Origin: Streptomyces caelestis
GTDB taxonomy: Bacteria; Actinomycetota; Actinomycetes; Streptomycetales; Streptomycetaceae
Direction of reading: 5' to 3'
DNA length: 64,000 nucleotides
NCBI RefSeq assembly: GCF_014205255.1
Contig: NZ_JACHNE010000001.1
Coordinates: 1,736,001-1,800,000, forward strand
A model generated the notes under the pieces. The model saw nothing but the letters and a program-made list of their open reading frames with translations. It ran no database searches and had not been told where the DNA came from. Position 1 is the first letter of the stretch; every line of letters begins with the position of its first letter. Positions 51,161-58,661 of this stretch are shown here, one piece after another. Made by a program: the position numbers and the translations under genes.

Positions 51161-51492
51161 TCGCGCCGGCGGCCCGGCGGCAGGACCCCGACCGCGACCC
51201 CGGGCTGCAACCCGAGCGGACCCGGCTCGCGTGGCGGCGTACGACGCTGTCGGGCACGGTCTGCGCCGTACTCGCCGTGAAGACCGCGCTGCACGGCGGG
51301 GCGTCGCCGCTCGGGCTCGTCGCGTGCGCGCTGTGCTGCGTCCTGTGGCTGGGCTTCCTGACCATCGCCCACCGCCGTATCCGCACCCTCTCTGCCACCA
51401 CCAGCCCCGCCGCGTTCGCTCCCCGGCACGCCACGGCCGCGGTGCTGTGCACGCTGGCGATGGCGGTGTGCGGGGCGGGGCTCGTCTTCTAG
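51157..51492 (+). CDS. Second DUF202 membrane protein
   Basis: A 111-residue protein: QPERTRLAWRRTTLSGTVCA is the DUF202 motif, followed by three hydrophobic segments and a basic loop (HRRIRTLS). Coupled to the previous gene through GTGA. The paired, non-identical copies suggest a hetero-oligomer. Function unknown. Confidence 0.85.
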   Translation: MIAPAARRQDPDRDPGLQPERTRLAWRRTTLSGTVCAVLAVKTALHGGASPLGLVACALCCVLWLGFLTIAHRRIRTLSATTSPAAFAPRHATAAVLCTLAMAVCGAGLVF

Positions 51493-51666
51493 GGGTGACG
51501 CTGGCGGCCCGCCGCCGGGGCGGGACGCCGCGGACGCCGGCCTCCGGCACACCTCACACCAGAGACACCGCACGCCAGCCCATGGGGCGGGACGCCGCGG
51601 GCGTCAGCCGCCGGAACACGGCACGCCAGGACGGGACGCCCCAGGCCTCCGGCCCCCGGCCGGCGG
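51493..51666. repeat. Short direct repeats in a convergent gap
   Basis: GGGGCGGGACGCCGCGG occurs at 51517-51533 and again at 51584-51600, with a degraded third copy (GGACGGGACGCCCCAGG) near 51630. The gap separates the convergent DUF202 and quinone oxidoreductase genes and has no gene. Confidence 0.65.
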
Positions 51667-52611
51667 CTACGCCTCCCCCGGCTCCGAGGCCACCGTCACG
51701 ACGATCTTGCCGCGCGTCCGGCCCTCCTCGTTCAACCGGTGGGCGTCCGCCGCGCGCTCCAGTGGGAACGTCTCGGAGACGTGGACGCTCACCACGCCCT
51801 GTTCCGCCAGGTCGGACATCCGCTGGAGGTCCTCGGCGTCGGGGCGGACGAAGTAGTAGCGGCCGCCGTAGGTCACGACGCCGACGTCGGTGATCGACAC
51901 CAGGCGGCCCTCGGGGGCCAGCAGGTTGGCCGAGACCTTCAGCGCGTCCCCGCCGACCGTGTCGAACACCGCGTCCACACCCTCGGGCACCAGCCCGCGC
52001 ACCCGCTCGCCCAGACCCTCGCCGTACGCCACCGGCTCCCCGCCGAGGCCGCGCACGAAGTCGTGGTTGGACTCGCTCGCCGTGCCGATCACCCGGGCGC
52101 CGAGGTGGGCGGCGAGCTGTACGGCGATCGAGCCGACGCCGCCGGCCGCGGCGTGCACCAGCACGGTCTCGCCCCGCTTCACCTGGAGCACCTTGACCAG
52201 CACCTGGTAGGCGGTGAGCCCGACCAGCGGCAGTCCGGCCGCCTCCTCGAAGGAGAGGTTGCGCGGCTTGCGCGCGAGGGTGCGCAGGGGCGCGGCCACG
52301 TACTCGGCGAAGGTCCCGCGGGAGAGGAAGTCCTCGCGTACGTACCCGATGACCTCGTCGCCGACGTCGAACTCCGACACGGCCACACCGGGCCGTACGA
52401 CGACGCCCGAGACGTCCCAGCCGGGCACCACGGGGAAAGCGGCTTCGAAGAGCCCTTCGAGATGGCCCTCGCGGGCCTTCCAGTCGACGGGGTTCACGGA
52501 CGCCGCCCGCACCTTCACCAGCACCGAGTCCGGGCCGACCTTGGGATCGCGGACCTCCCCGAACGCCAGCACCTCGGGTCCGCCGTACCGTGAGTAGCTG
52601 ATCGCCTTCAT
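51667..52611 (-). CDS. NADP-dependent quinone oxidoreductase (zinc-free MDR)
   Basis: A 314-residue medium-chain reductase without zinc ligands. N-terminal GroES-like domain (MKAISYSRYGGPEVLAFGEV, VNPVDWKAREG, GWDVSGVV), cofactor motif VLVHAAAGGVGSIAVQLAAH and the VFDTVGGD strand. ATG 52611 has GGAAGG 8-9 nt upstream. It is divergent from the APH-type kinase gene (198 bp). Confidence 0.9.
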   Translation of the reverse strand: MKAISYSRYGGPEVLAFGEVRDPKVGPDSVLVKVRAASVNPVDWKAREGHLEGLFEAAFPVVPGWDVSGVVVRPGVAVSEFDVGDEVIGYVREDFLSRGTFAEYVAAPLRTLARKPRNLSFEEAAGLPLVGLTAYQVLVKVLQVKRGETVLVHAAAGGVGSIAVQLAAHLGARVIGTASESNHDFVRGLGGEPVAYGEGLGERVRGLVPEGVDAVFDTVGGDALKVSANLLAPEGRLVSITDVGVVTYGGRYYFVRPDAEDLQRMSDLAEQGVVSVHVSETFPLERAADAHRLNEEGRTRGKIVVTVASEPGEA

Positions 52612-52752
52612 GGCTTCGACCTTCCGCGCTCGCCGCGCGGCACGCAAGCCGGATGGCCTGAACGAACCGGCCGAGAGCTCCCTGGCGCCCCGCGGCGGGA
52701 GTCGTCGGCCTATCGTGGCTCCGATCACGTTTCGGCCCCACTCTGGACGACA

Positions 52753-52768
52753 TACCGACCGGTCGGCA
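52753..52768. promoter_or_regulatory. TetR-type operator before the kinase/acyl-CoA dehydrogenase operon
   Basis: TACCGACCGGTCGGCA, core palindrome CCGACCGGTCGG, 41 bp upstream of the kinase start. It fits the pseudopalindrome TACCGACCGNTNGGTN described for the fatty-acid-related TetR protein PfmR at all but one defined position. A second site occurs at 58519-58534. Confidence 0.75.
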
Positions 52769-52809
52769 TCATGAGTGGGAACTGTTCACCCCCCCCGTAG
52801 GAGCGACGC

Positions 52810-53832
52810 ATGAGCCCCGACCACCCGCCCGGACTCGACCTCGACCGGCTGCGCGGCCTGCTCGACCGCGAGCGGCCCGGCCTGGTGAGCGGTGCCCTGT
52901 CCGGCCGGCTGATCGAGGGCGGACGGTCGAACCTCACCTACGCCGTCTCCGACGGCACCTCCCGGTGGGTCGTACGCCGGCCCCCGCTCGGCCATGTCCT
53001 GGCCACCGCGCACGACATGAAACGCGAGCACCGGGTCATCAGCGCCCTGCACCCGACCGCCGTCCCGGTTCCGCGGCCGGTGCTGCTGTGCGAGGACGAG
53101 GAGGTGCTCGGCGCGCCGTTCTACGTCATGGAGTTCGTCGAGGGCATCCCGTACCGCACGGCCGACCAGCTCGCCCCGCTCGGTCCGGAGCGGACCCGGG
53201 GCGCGGTGCTGAACCTGGTGGACGCGCTGGTGGAGCTGCACGCCGTGGACCCGGGCGAGGTGGGGCTCGCCGACTTCGGCCGGCCCGAGGGCTTCCTGGA
53301 CCGGCAGCTGCGGCGCTGGGGCAAGCAGCTGGACGCCTCGCGCAACCGCGAGCTGGCCGGGATCGACGAGCTGCACGCGACCCTCGGACGGCGGCTGCCC
53401 TCCTCCCCCGCCCCGGCCGTGGTGCACGGCGACTACCGGCTGGACAACGTCCTGATCGGCGAGGACGACCGCATCAAGGCGATCCTCGACTGGGAGATGT
53501 CCACCCTGGGCGACCCGCTCACCGACCTGGGCCTGCTGGCGATGTACAGCATGCCGCTCGACGCGGCGGACTCCCCCGTCTCCACGACGGCCGAGGCGCC
53601 GGGACACCCGGACCCGGCCGAACTGATCGAGCGGTACGCCGCTCGCTCGGGGCGCGACGTCTCCGCGGTCTCCTGGTACACGGCGTTCGCCTGGTTCAAG
53701 CTCGCCGTGATCCTGGAGGGCATCCACTACCGCTACACCCTGGGCCAGACGGTCGGGCGCGGCTTCGACCGCATCGGAGACCTGGTCCCCGTCTTCATCG
53801 AGCACGGTCTCACCACTCTTCAGGAAGGCTGA
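52810..53832 (+). CDS. APH-type phosphotransferase (ACAD10/11- and LvaA-like kinase)
   Basis: A 340-residue aminoglycoside-phosphotransferase-fold kinase. ATP-binding Lys region VVRRPPLGHVLATAHDMKRE, hinge YVMEFVEG, catalytic loop VVHGDYRLDNVLIG (D208) and metal motif ILDWEMSTLGDPLTDLG (D227). This subfamily is the one fused to acyl-CoA dehydrogenase in mammalian ACAD10/11 and acting as LvaA in Pseudomonas, where it phosphorylates the 4-hydroxyl of 4-hydroxyacyl-CoA. Here the dehydrogenase is the next gene, 5 bp downstream. ATG 52810 has AGGAG 6-7 nt upstream. A TetR-type operator lies in the promoter. Confidence 0.87.
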   Translation: MSPDHPPGLDLDRLRGLLDRERPGLVSGALSGRLIEGGRSNLTYAVSDGTSRWVVRRPPLGHVLATAHDMKREHRVISALHPTAVPVPRPVLLCEDEEVLGAPFYVMEFVEGIPYRTADQLAPLGPERTRGAVLNLVDALVELHAVDPGEVGLADFGRPEGFLDRQLRRWGKQLDASRNRELAGIDELHATLGRRLPSSPAPAVVHGDYRLDNVLIGEDDRIKAILDWEMSTLGDPLTDLGLLAMYSMPLDAADSPVSTTAEAPGHPDPAELIERYAARSGRDVSAVSWYTAFAWFKLAVILEGIHYRYTLGQTVGRGFDRIGDLVPVFIEHGLTTLQEG

Positions 53833-53837
53833 CGGAC

Positions 53838-55052
53838 ATGGACTTCGCGTTCGACGCGCGCACGGAGGAGCTGCGCGGCAAGCTGCTGGCCTTCATGGAC
53901 GAGTACGTCTATCCGGCCGAGGCCGTCGCGCATGAGCAGCGGGCGCTGCTCGCCTCGCCCTGGGAGACCCCGGTGGTGGTCGAGGAGCTGAAGACCGAGG
54001 CACGCAGGCAGGGCCTGTGGAACCTGTTCCTGCCGGACTCCGAGTACGGCGCGGGGCTCACCAACCTCCAGTACGCGCCGCTCGCCGAGATCATGGGGCG
54101 CTCCCCGCAGCTCGCCCCGACGGTGACGAACTGCGCGGCGCCCGACACGGGCAACATGGAGGTCCTCACCCAGTTCGGCGACGAGCAGCAGCGCAAGCAG
54201 TGGCTGGAGCCGCTGCTGGCCGGTGAGATCCGCTCGGCGTTCGCGATGACCGAGCCCGACGTGGCCTCCTCGGACGCCACGAACATCACGACGCACATCG
54301 AGCGGGACGGTGACGAGTACGTCGTCACCGGCCGCAAGTGGTACATCTCCGGGGCGTTGCACCCGGACTGCAAGATCTTCATCGTGATGGGCAAGACGGA
54401 CCCGGAGGGCTCCGACATCCGCCGTCAGCAGTCGATGATCCTGGTCCCGCGTGACACGCCGGGTGTGACGATCAAGCGCGCGATGCAGGTTTTCGGCTAC
54501 GAGGACCACTACCACGGCGGCCATGCCGAGGTGATCTTCGACCACGCGCGCGTGCCGGCGTCGAACCTCATCGGTGAGGAGGGCGGCGGCTTCGCCATCG
54601 CGCAGGCGCGGCTGGGGCCCGGCCGGATCCACCACTGCATGCGGCTGATCGGGATGGCGGAGCGGGCGATCGAGCTGATGTGCCGGCGGGCCGTGTCCCG
54701 TACGGCCTTCGGGAAGGCGCTGGCCCAGCAGGGTGTGGTGCACAACTGGATCGCGGATGCGCGGGTGACGGTCGAGCAGTTGCGGCTGCTGGTACTGAAG
54801 ACGGCGTGGCTGATGGACACGGTCGGGAACAGGGGGGCGCACACCGAGATCCAGTCGATCAAGATCGCTACGCCTCGCGCGGTGGTGGACATCCTCGACC
54901 GGGCGATCCAGTTGCACGGTGCGGGGGGTGTGAGCCAGGACTTCCCGCTGGCGGAGCTGTACGCGGGGGCGCGGACGCTGATGATCGCCGACGGGCCGGA
55001 CGAGGTGCATCAGCGGTCGCTGGCGCGGCGGGAGCTGAAGCGGTACGTGTGA
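53838..55052 (+). CDS. Acyl-CoA dehydrogenase (ACAD11/LvaC-like)
   Basis: A 404-residue flavoenzyme of the acyl-CoA dehydrogenase fold: FAMTEPDVASSDATNI (FAD contact), GRKWYISGALHPDCKIFIVM, LGPGRIHHCMRLIGMAERAI, and the C-terminal QLHGAGGVSQDFPLAELYAG with DEVHQRSLARREL. Members of this branch, working after an APH-type kinase, eliminate phosphate from 4-phosphoacyl-CoA in the ACAD11 and Lva pathways. ATG 53838 follows AAGG about 10 nt away. It completes a two-gene operon and converges toward the TetR gene across a repeat-filled gap. Confidence 0.9.
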   Translation: MDFAFDARTEELRGKLLAFMDEYVYPAEAVAHEQRALLASPWETPVVVEELKTEARRQGLWNLFLPDSEYGAGLTNLQYAPLAEIMGRSPQLAPTVTNCAAPDTGNMEVLTQFGDEQQRKQWLEPLLAGEIRSAFAMTEPDVASSDATNITTHIERDGDEYVVTGRKWYISGALHPDCKIFIVMGKTDPEGSDIRRQQSMILVPRDTPGVTIKRAMQVFGYEDHYHGGHAEVIFDHARVPASNLIGEEGGGFAIAQARLGPGRIHHCMRLIGMAERAIELMCRRAVSRTAFGKALAQQGVVHNWIADARVTVEQLRLLVLKTAWLMDTVGNRGAHTEIQSIKIATPRAVVDILDRAIQLHGAGGVSQDFPLAELYAGARTLMIADGPDEVHQRSLARRELKRYV

Positions 55053-55427
55053 CGCGCGCGGGGCGGCGGGACGGTTTTTCGCCCCCGCTGCCCCTACCCT
55101 CCCCCAAGCTCTCGGCTTCGCTCGAGCAGGGGGGACCCCATCATCCCCAGGGGCTCCGCCCCTTCGACCCCGCCAGGGGGCTCCGCCCCCTGGACCCCCA
55201 TCGGTCTGAACGGCCTCGTCCTCAAACGCCGGACGGGCTGCGGAAGTGACTCAGCCCAGCGTTTCAAACCCGGCCACCCGGCAGCCTGGCCGCCTGGCCA
55301 ACCGATGCGCCGGACGGGCTGGGTGTGGCTCCGCTTGGCGTTTCGAGTCCGGCCTCCTGGCCGGCCGGTTCGGGTGGTGGGTGGGCATAGGCCGGGGGTC
55401 CAGGGGGGCGGAGCCCCCTGGACGCGG
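55053..55427. repeat. Mosaic of Streptomyces intergenic repeats and hairpins
   Basis: No gene seen. Contents: a hairpin around GCTCTCGGCTTCGCTCGAGC flanked by CCCCC and GGGGG (about 55101-55135); GGGGCTCCGCCCC hairpins at 55149-55164, 55174-55193 and, inverted, 55400-55421; and an approximately 80-bp imperfect duplication in which CGCCGGACGGGCTG recurs at 55227 and 55308 and CGTTTC at 55260 and 55339. Such modules recur between convergent Streptomyces genes and likely act as terminators. Confidence 0.75.
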
Positions 55428-56030
55428 TTACGGGCGCAGTGCGCGCAGCAGCAGGTCCGCCAGGTGGTCGGCCACCTGCTGGGGGCTCATCGGGCCCTCG
55501 GGGCGGTACCAGGTCGACAGGTGGTGGACCGAGCCGAAGTGGTAGTCGACCACCAGGTCCGCCGGGGTCGCCTTGGAGAAGACGCCCGACTCCTGGCCCT
55601 CCTCCACCAGCGCGCGGAAGCGCTCGTGGTAGCGGCGGCGCTCGGCGCGGACCTGCTTGTTCTTCTCGGGGCTCAGGTGGTGCATGGACCGCCAGAAGAT
55701 CATCGCGTCGTCGAGGTTGTCGATGGTCGTCACCACGACGTCCGCGGCCGCGGCCCGCAGCCGCTTCTCCACCGGCTCGTCGGCGTCCGCGACGGCGTCG
55801 AGTCTCTCCTGCTGAATGCGCAGCACACGCGCGTACACCTCGTGCAGGAGGTCGTCCTTGGAGCCGAAGTAGTGGTAGAGCGCGCCTTTGGTGACACCGG
55901 CCGCCTCGACGATCTCCTGCACCGAGGTGCGGTCGTAGCCCTGCTCGGCGAAGAGCCGGGTGGCGGCGGCCAGGAGCCGCTGAGGTACGGGGGTGCCGTC
56001 CGAGTCCGTCGTCCTGGGCACTGCCGCCAC
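55428..56030 (-). CDS. TetR-family regulator
   Basis: A 200-residue TetR protein. Helix-turn-helix at about 15-60 (AATRLFAEQGYDRTSVQEIV, EAAGVTKGALYHYFGSKDDL), then a helical ligand domain with conserved-looking HHLSPEKNKQVRAERRRYHE and DLVVDYHFGSVHHLSTWYRP. GTG 56030 follows GGAAAGG closely; GTG 56021 is an alternative. It is the last gene of the SDR-synthetase-TetR operon, so it is autoregulated if it binds the site upstream of the SDR. An acyl-CoA is the likely inducer. Confidence 0.9.
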   Translation of the reverse strand: MAAVPRTTDSDGTPVPQRLLAAATRLFAEQGYDRTSVQEIVEAAGVTKGALYHYFGSKDDLLHEVYARVLRIQQERLDAVADADEPVEKRLRAAAADVVVTTIDNLDDAMIFWRSMHHLSPEKNKQVRAERRRYHERFRALVEEGQESGVFSKATPADLVVDYHFGSVHHLSTWYRPEGPMSPQQVADHLADLLLRALRP

Positions 56031-56049
56031 CTGCCTTTCCGTACTGCTG

Positions 56050-57714
56050 TCAGTTGCCTTGCGTCCGGGAACGAAGCTCCCGACGGAGGATCTTCCCACT
56101 GGCCGTCTTCGGCAAGTCCGGCAGGATCTCCACCTGGCGGGGATATTTGTAGGCGGCCAGTCTCTCCTTGCAGTACACGGCGAGTGCATCCGGGTCCGTG
56201 TCGGCGTCCGGACGCAGGCTGATGTACGCCTTGACGGTCTCCCCTCGGTACCCGTCGGGCACCCCGACGACAGCGGCCTCACGCACCGCCGGGTGCGTGT
56301 AGAGCACGTCCTCGACCTCGCGCGGCCACACCTTGAAGCCGGACGCGTTGATCATGTCCTTCTTGCGGTCGACGACGTACAGCCAGCCGTGCTCGTCCAT
56401 GAAGCCGATGTCGCCGGTGCGCAGTTCGGCGCCGGGGAACGTCTCGGCGGTGGCGTCGGGGCGCCGCCAGTAGCCGGGCACGACCTGCGGGCCGCGGACG
56501 ACGATCTCGCCCTGCTCGCCGAAGGGGACCTCTTCGCCGTTGTCGTCGACGATCCGTACGACCGTGTCGGGGCCGGGCAGGCCGACCGCGAGGGTCCCGG
56601 AGACCGGGTCGACGGGCGCCTGAAGGCCGGGCGGCACGGAGGCGCAGGGCGCGGTGCACTCGGTCAGGCCGTAGCCGTTGCGGATGTACGGCCCGAAGCC
56701 CGCCCGGAACTTCTCCACCAGCGCGGGCGGCAGCGGGGCGCCGCCGGAGGAGATCACTCGGAAGGAGGAGAAGTGGTCGCGGGTGACGGACGGGTGGGCG
56801 GCCAGCGCCATGAAGGCCGTGGACGGGCCGACGGTGTAGTGCGGGCGGTGCTCGGCGAACGCGTCGAGCACCACGCCCGCCTCGAAGCGGTAGGCCAGCA
56901 CGAGCGTGCCCGCGCTGTTCAGGCAGGCGCCGAACTGGCAGACCATGCCGGTGATGTGGAACAGCGGCGCCAGCGCGAAGTAGACGGGCCGCTCGGGCAG
57001 CCCCAGGCCGGTCCGCTGCCGCTCGGCGTTGTACATGATGTTGCCGTGCGTGTTGGTGGCGCCTTTGGGTGTGCCGCTGGTGCCCGAGGTGTAGCTGATC
57101 AGCGCGATGTCGGAAGGGGCGGGGTCCCGGTCCCCGGGCGCCTTGTGCCCGGCCCGCGCCACGGCCACCAGGTCGTCGGCGTCCGTGGCCCGCGGCAGCC
57201 GCTCGAAGGTCAGCACGCGCGCGCCACCCCACGTCTGGAAGTCCAGTTCGCATCCGGTGAGCACGATCCGCACGGGCGAGTCCGCCGCCGTCGCGCGCAG
57301 ATACGACTCCCACGCCCGGTCCGAGCAGATCAGCGCGGCGACCTCGCCGTCCCGCAGGACGTGGGCCACCTCGCCCGCCTTGTACATCGGGTTGACGGGC
57401 ACGACGACCGCGCCCGCCTTCCAGGCGCCCAGCACGGCGAGCACGAAGTGCGGGGAGTTCTGCAGCAGTACCGCGACCCGGTCTCCGCGATTCAGTCCGC
57501 GCGCCGCGAGATGCCCGGCGACGGAGTCGCTGAGCTCGTCGACGTCCCGATAGGCCAGGCGGCCGTCGAAGTAGGCCAGGAAGTCACTGTCGGGCGTCTC
57601 GGCCACGGCCCGGCGCAGGGCGTGCACGAGGGAGCCGGCGGGGCTTATCGCGCCCTTCTGGGCGTCGCTCAGCAGATCCAGCCAGGGTTGGGCAGCGTAA
57701 CGTGAGTCGGTCAC
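56050..57714 (-). CDS. Acyl-CoA synthetase (AMP-binding)
   Basis: A 554-residue ANL-superfamily ligase that activates a carboxylic acid to its CoA thioester through an acyl-AMP. Motifs: YTSGTSGTPKGATNTHGNIM (phosphate loop), FHITGM, GYGLTECTAPCA, GDIGFMDEHGWLYVVDRKKD (hinge) and the catalytic Lys in LPKTASGKILRREL. GTG 57714 overlaps the SDR stop (GTGA), so an in-frame start at 57762 is less likely. The acid is unknown; context suggests a 4-hydroxy or 4-keto acid or other unusual fatty acid. Confidence 0.9.
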   Translation of the reverse strand: MTDSRYAAQPWLDLLSDAQKGAISPAGSLVHALRRAVAETPDSDFLAYFDGRLAYRDVDELSDSVAGHLAARGLNRGDRVAVLLQNSPHFVLAVLGAWKAGAVVVPVNPMYKAGEVAHVLRDGEVAALICSDRAWESYLRATAADSPVRIVLTGCELDFQTWGGARVLTFERLPRATDADDLVAVARAGHKAPGDRDPAPSDIALISYTSGTSGTPKGATNTHGNIMYNAERQRTGLGLPERPVYFALAPLFHITGMVCQFGACLNSAGTLVLAYRFEAGVVLDAFAEHRPHYTVGPSTAFMALAAHPSVTRDHFSSFRVISSGGAPLPPALVEKFRAGFGPYIRNGYGLTECTAPCASVPPGLQAPVDPVSGTLAVGLPGPDTVVRIVDDNGEEVPFGEQGEIVVRGPQVVPGYWRRPDATAETFPGAELRTGDIGFMDEHGWLYVVDRKKDMINASGFKVWPREVEDVLYTHPAVREAAVVGVPDGYRGETVKAYISLRPDADTDPDALAVYCKERLAAYKYPRQVEILPDLPKTASGKILRRELRSRTQGN

Positions 57715-58484
57715 CGGTTCTGCTCCCACTGCTGCTGGATGCGGTTCATACCGGTCAGCCACCGGTCGGAATCACCGGCCCGCGCCTGGTGGTAGGCGGC
57801 GACCTCGGGATGCGGCAGGATCAGGAACCGGTCCTCCTCGATGCCCTTCACCAGGGCGTCCGCCACGGCCTCCGGCTCGATCGCGGTCGGCTGGAGCACC
57901 AGGTCGCCCGCGCTGCCCGTGGCGGCCAGCATGTCGGTGCGTACGCCCTGCGGGCAGATGGCGTGGACCTTCACGCCCCGGTGCCGGTACGTCAGCGACA
58001 GCCATTCGGCGAAGGCGAGGGCGCCGTGCTTGGTGACGGCGTAGGGCGCGGCGCCGATCATGGTGAGCAGCCCGGCGGCGGAGACGGTGGAGACGAACCG
58101 GCCGCTGCCCCGCTCCAGCCAGGCGGGCAGCAGCTCATGAGCGGCCCGGACGTGCGCCATGACGTTCACGTCCCAGGAGGTCGCCCAGGCCTTCTCGTCC
58201 AAGGGCGCGTCCGCATGGCCGCCCTCGAAGGCGACACCGGCGTTGGCGCAGTACACGTCGACGGTCCCGTCGAGCGCTTCCCGGGCCTCGCCGACGATCG
58301 CCGAGGCATCACCGGGCACGGCGATCCCCCCGACCTCCGCCGCGACGTGCTTGGCCCGTTCGGCGTCCAGGTCATTGACGACGACCCGGGCTCCCTCGGC
58401 GGCGAAGCGCCGGGCGAGTGCGGCTCCGATCCCGCCGCCTGCCCCCGTGACAACCACTCCGGACCCCTGAAAGGCTCCCACCAT
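57711..58484 (-). CDS. SDR oxidoreductase
   Basis: A 257-residue classical short-chain dehydrogenase. Cofactor motif TGAGGGIGAALARRFAAEGA with NDLD (NAD preference suggested by the Asp), CANAGV, catalytic STVSAAG and YAVTK. ATG 58484 has AAGGAG 4-5 nt upstream. First gene of the SDR-synthetase-TetR operon. By analogy with LvaD it could reduce a 4-ketoacyl-CoA to 4-hydroxyacyl-CoA, or act as a beta-oxidation dehydrogenase. Confidence 0.87.
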   Translation of the reverse strand: MVGAFQGSGVVVTGAGGGIGAALARRFAAEGARVVVNDLDAERAKHVAAEVGGIAVPGDASAIVGEAREALDGTVDVYCANAGVAFEGGHADAPLDEKAWATSWDVNVMAHVRAAHELLPAWLERGSGRFVSTVSAAGLLTMIGAAPYAVTKHGALAFAEWLSLTYRHRGVKVHAICPQGVRTDMLAATGSAGDLVLQPTAIEPEAVADALVKGIEEDRFLILPHPEVAAYHQARAGDSDRWLTGMNRIQQQWEQNR

Positions 58485-58518
58485 CGGTCTCCTTAGACGC
58501 GGCTCTGCGATGGCGCCA

Positions 58519-58534
58519 GACTAACCGGTCGGTA
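58519..58534. promoter_or_regulatory. Second TetR-type operator, before the SDR/synthetase/TetR operon
   Basis: On the minus strand TACCGACCGGTTAGTC, sharing TACCGACCGGT with the site at 52753 and matching the PfmR-type consensus except at one position. It lies 35 bp upstream of the SDR start, inside the expected promoter. Confidence 0.75.
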
Positions 58535-58555
58535 TGTTTCAAGGAAGGGGATGGC

Positions 58556-58622
58556 GCAGCACTTAAGGGGCGCGGGGCTGTACCGATTTGCGGCTCCGCC
58601 GCGTGGGCGCGACCAGCCACAG
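58556..58622. repeat. Streptomyces intergenic repeat, third copy
   Basis: Begins GGGGCGCGGGGCTGTACC and ends CGCGACCAGCCACAGCG. The ends match the complement of the copies at 44.7-44.9 kb (GGGGCGCGGGG and CGCGACAAGCCACAACG); the middle carries an extra hairpin with arms GCGGCTCCGCCGC. It sits in the leader of the namZ-like gene. Confidence 0.75.
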
Positions 58623-58661
58623 CGAAAGCGGCACACAACGGATCACGGAGGCCACCCACCC

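Noticed and set aside
55101-55421. Hairpin-rich region as an insertion-sequence remnant
   Set aside because: No transposase fragment or target duplication is visible; the modules are short, shared with other Streptomyces intergenic gaps.
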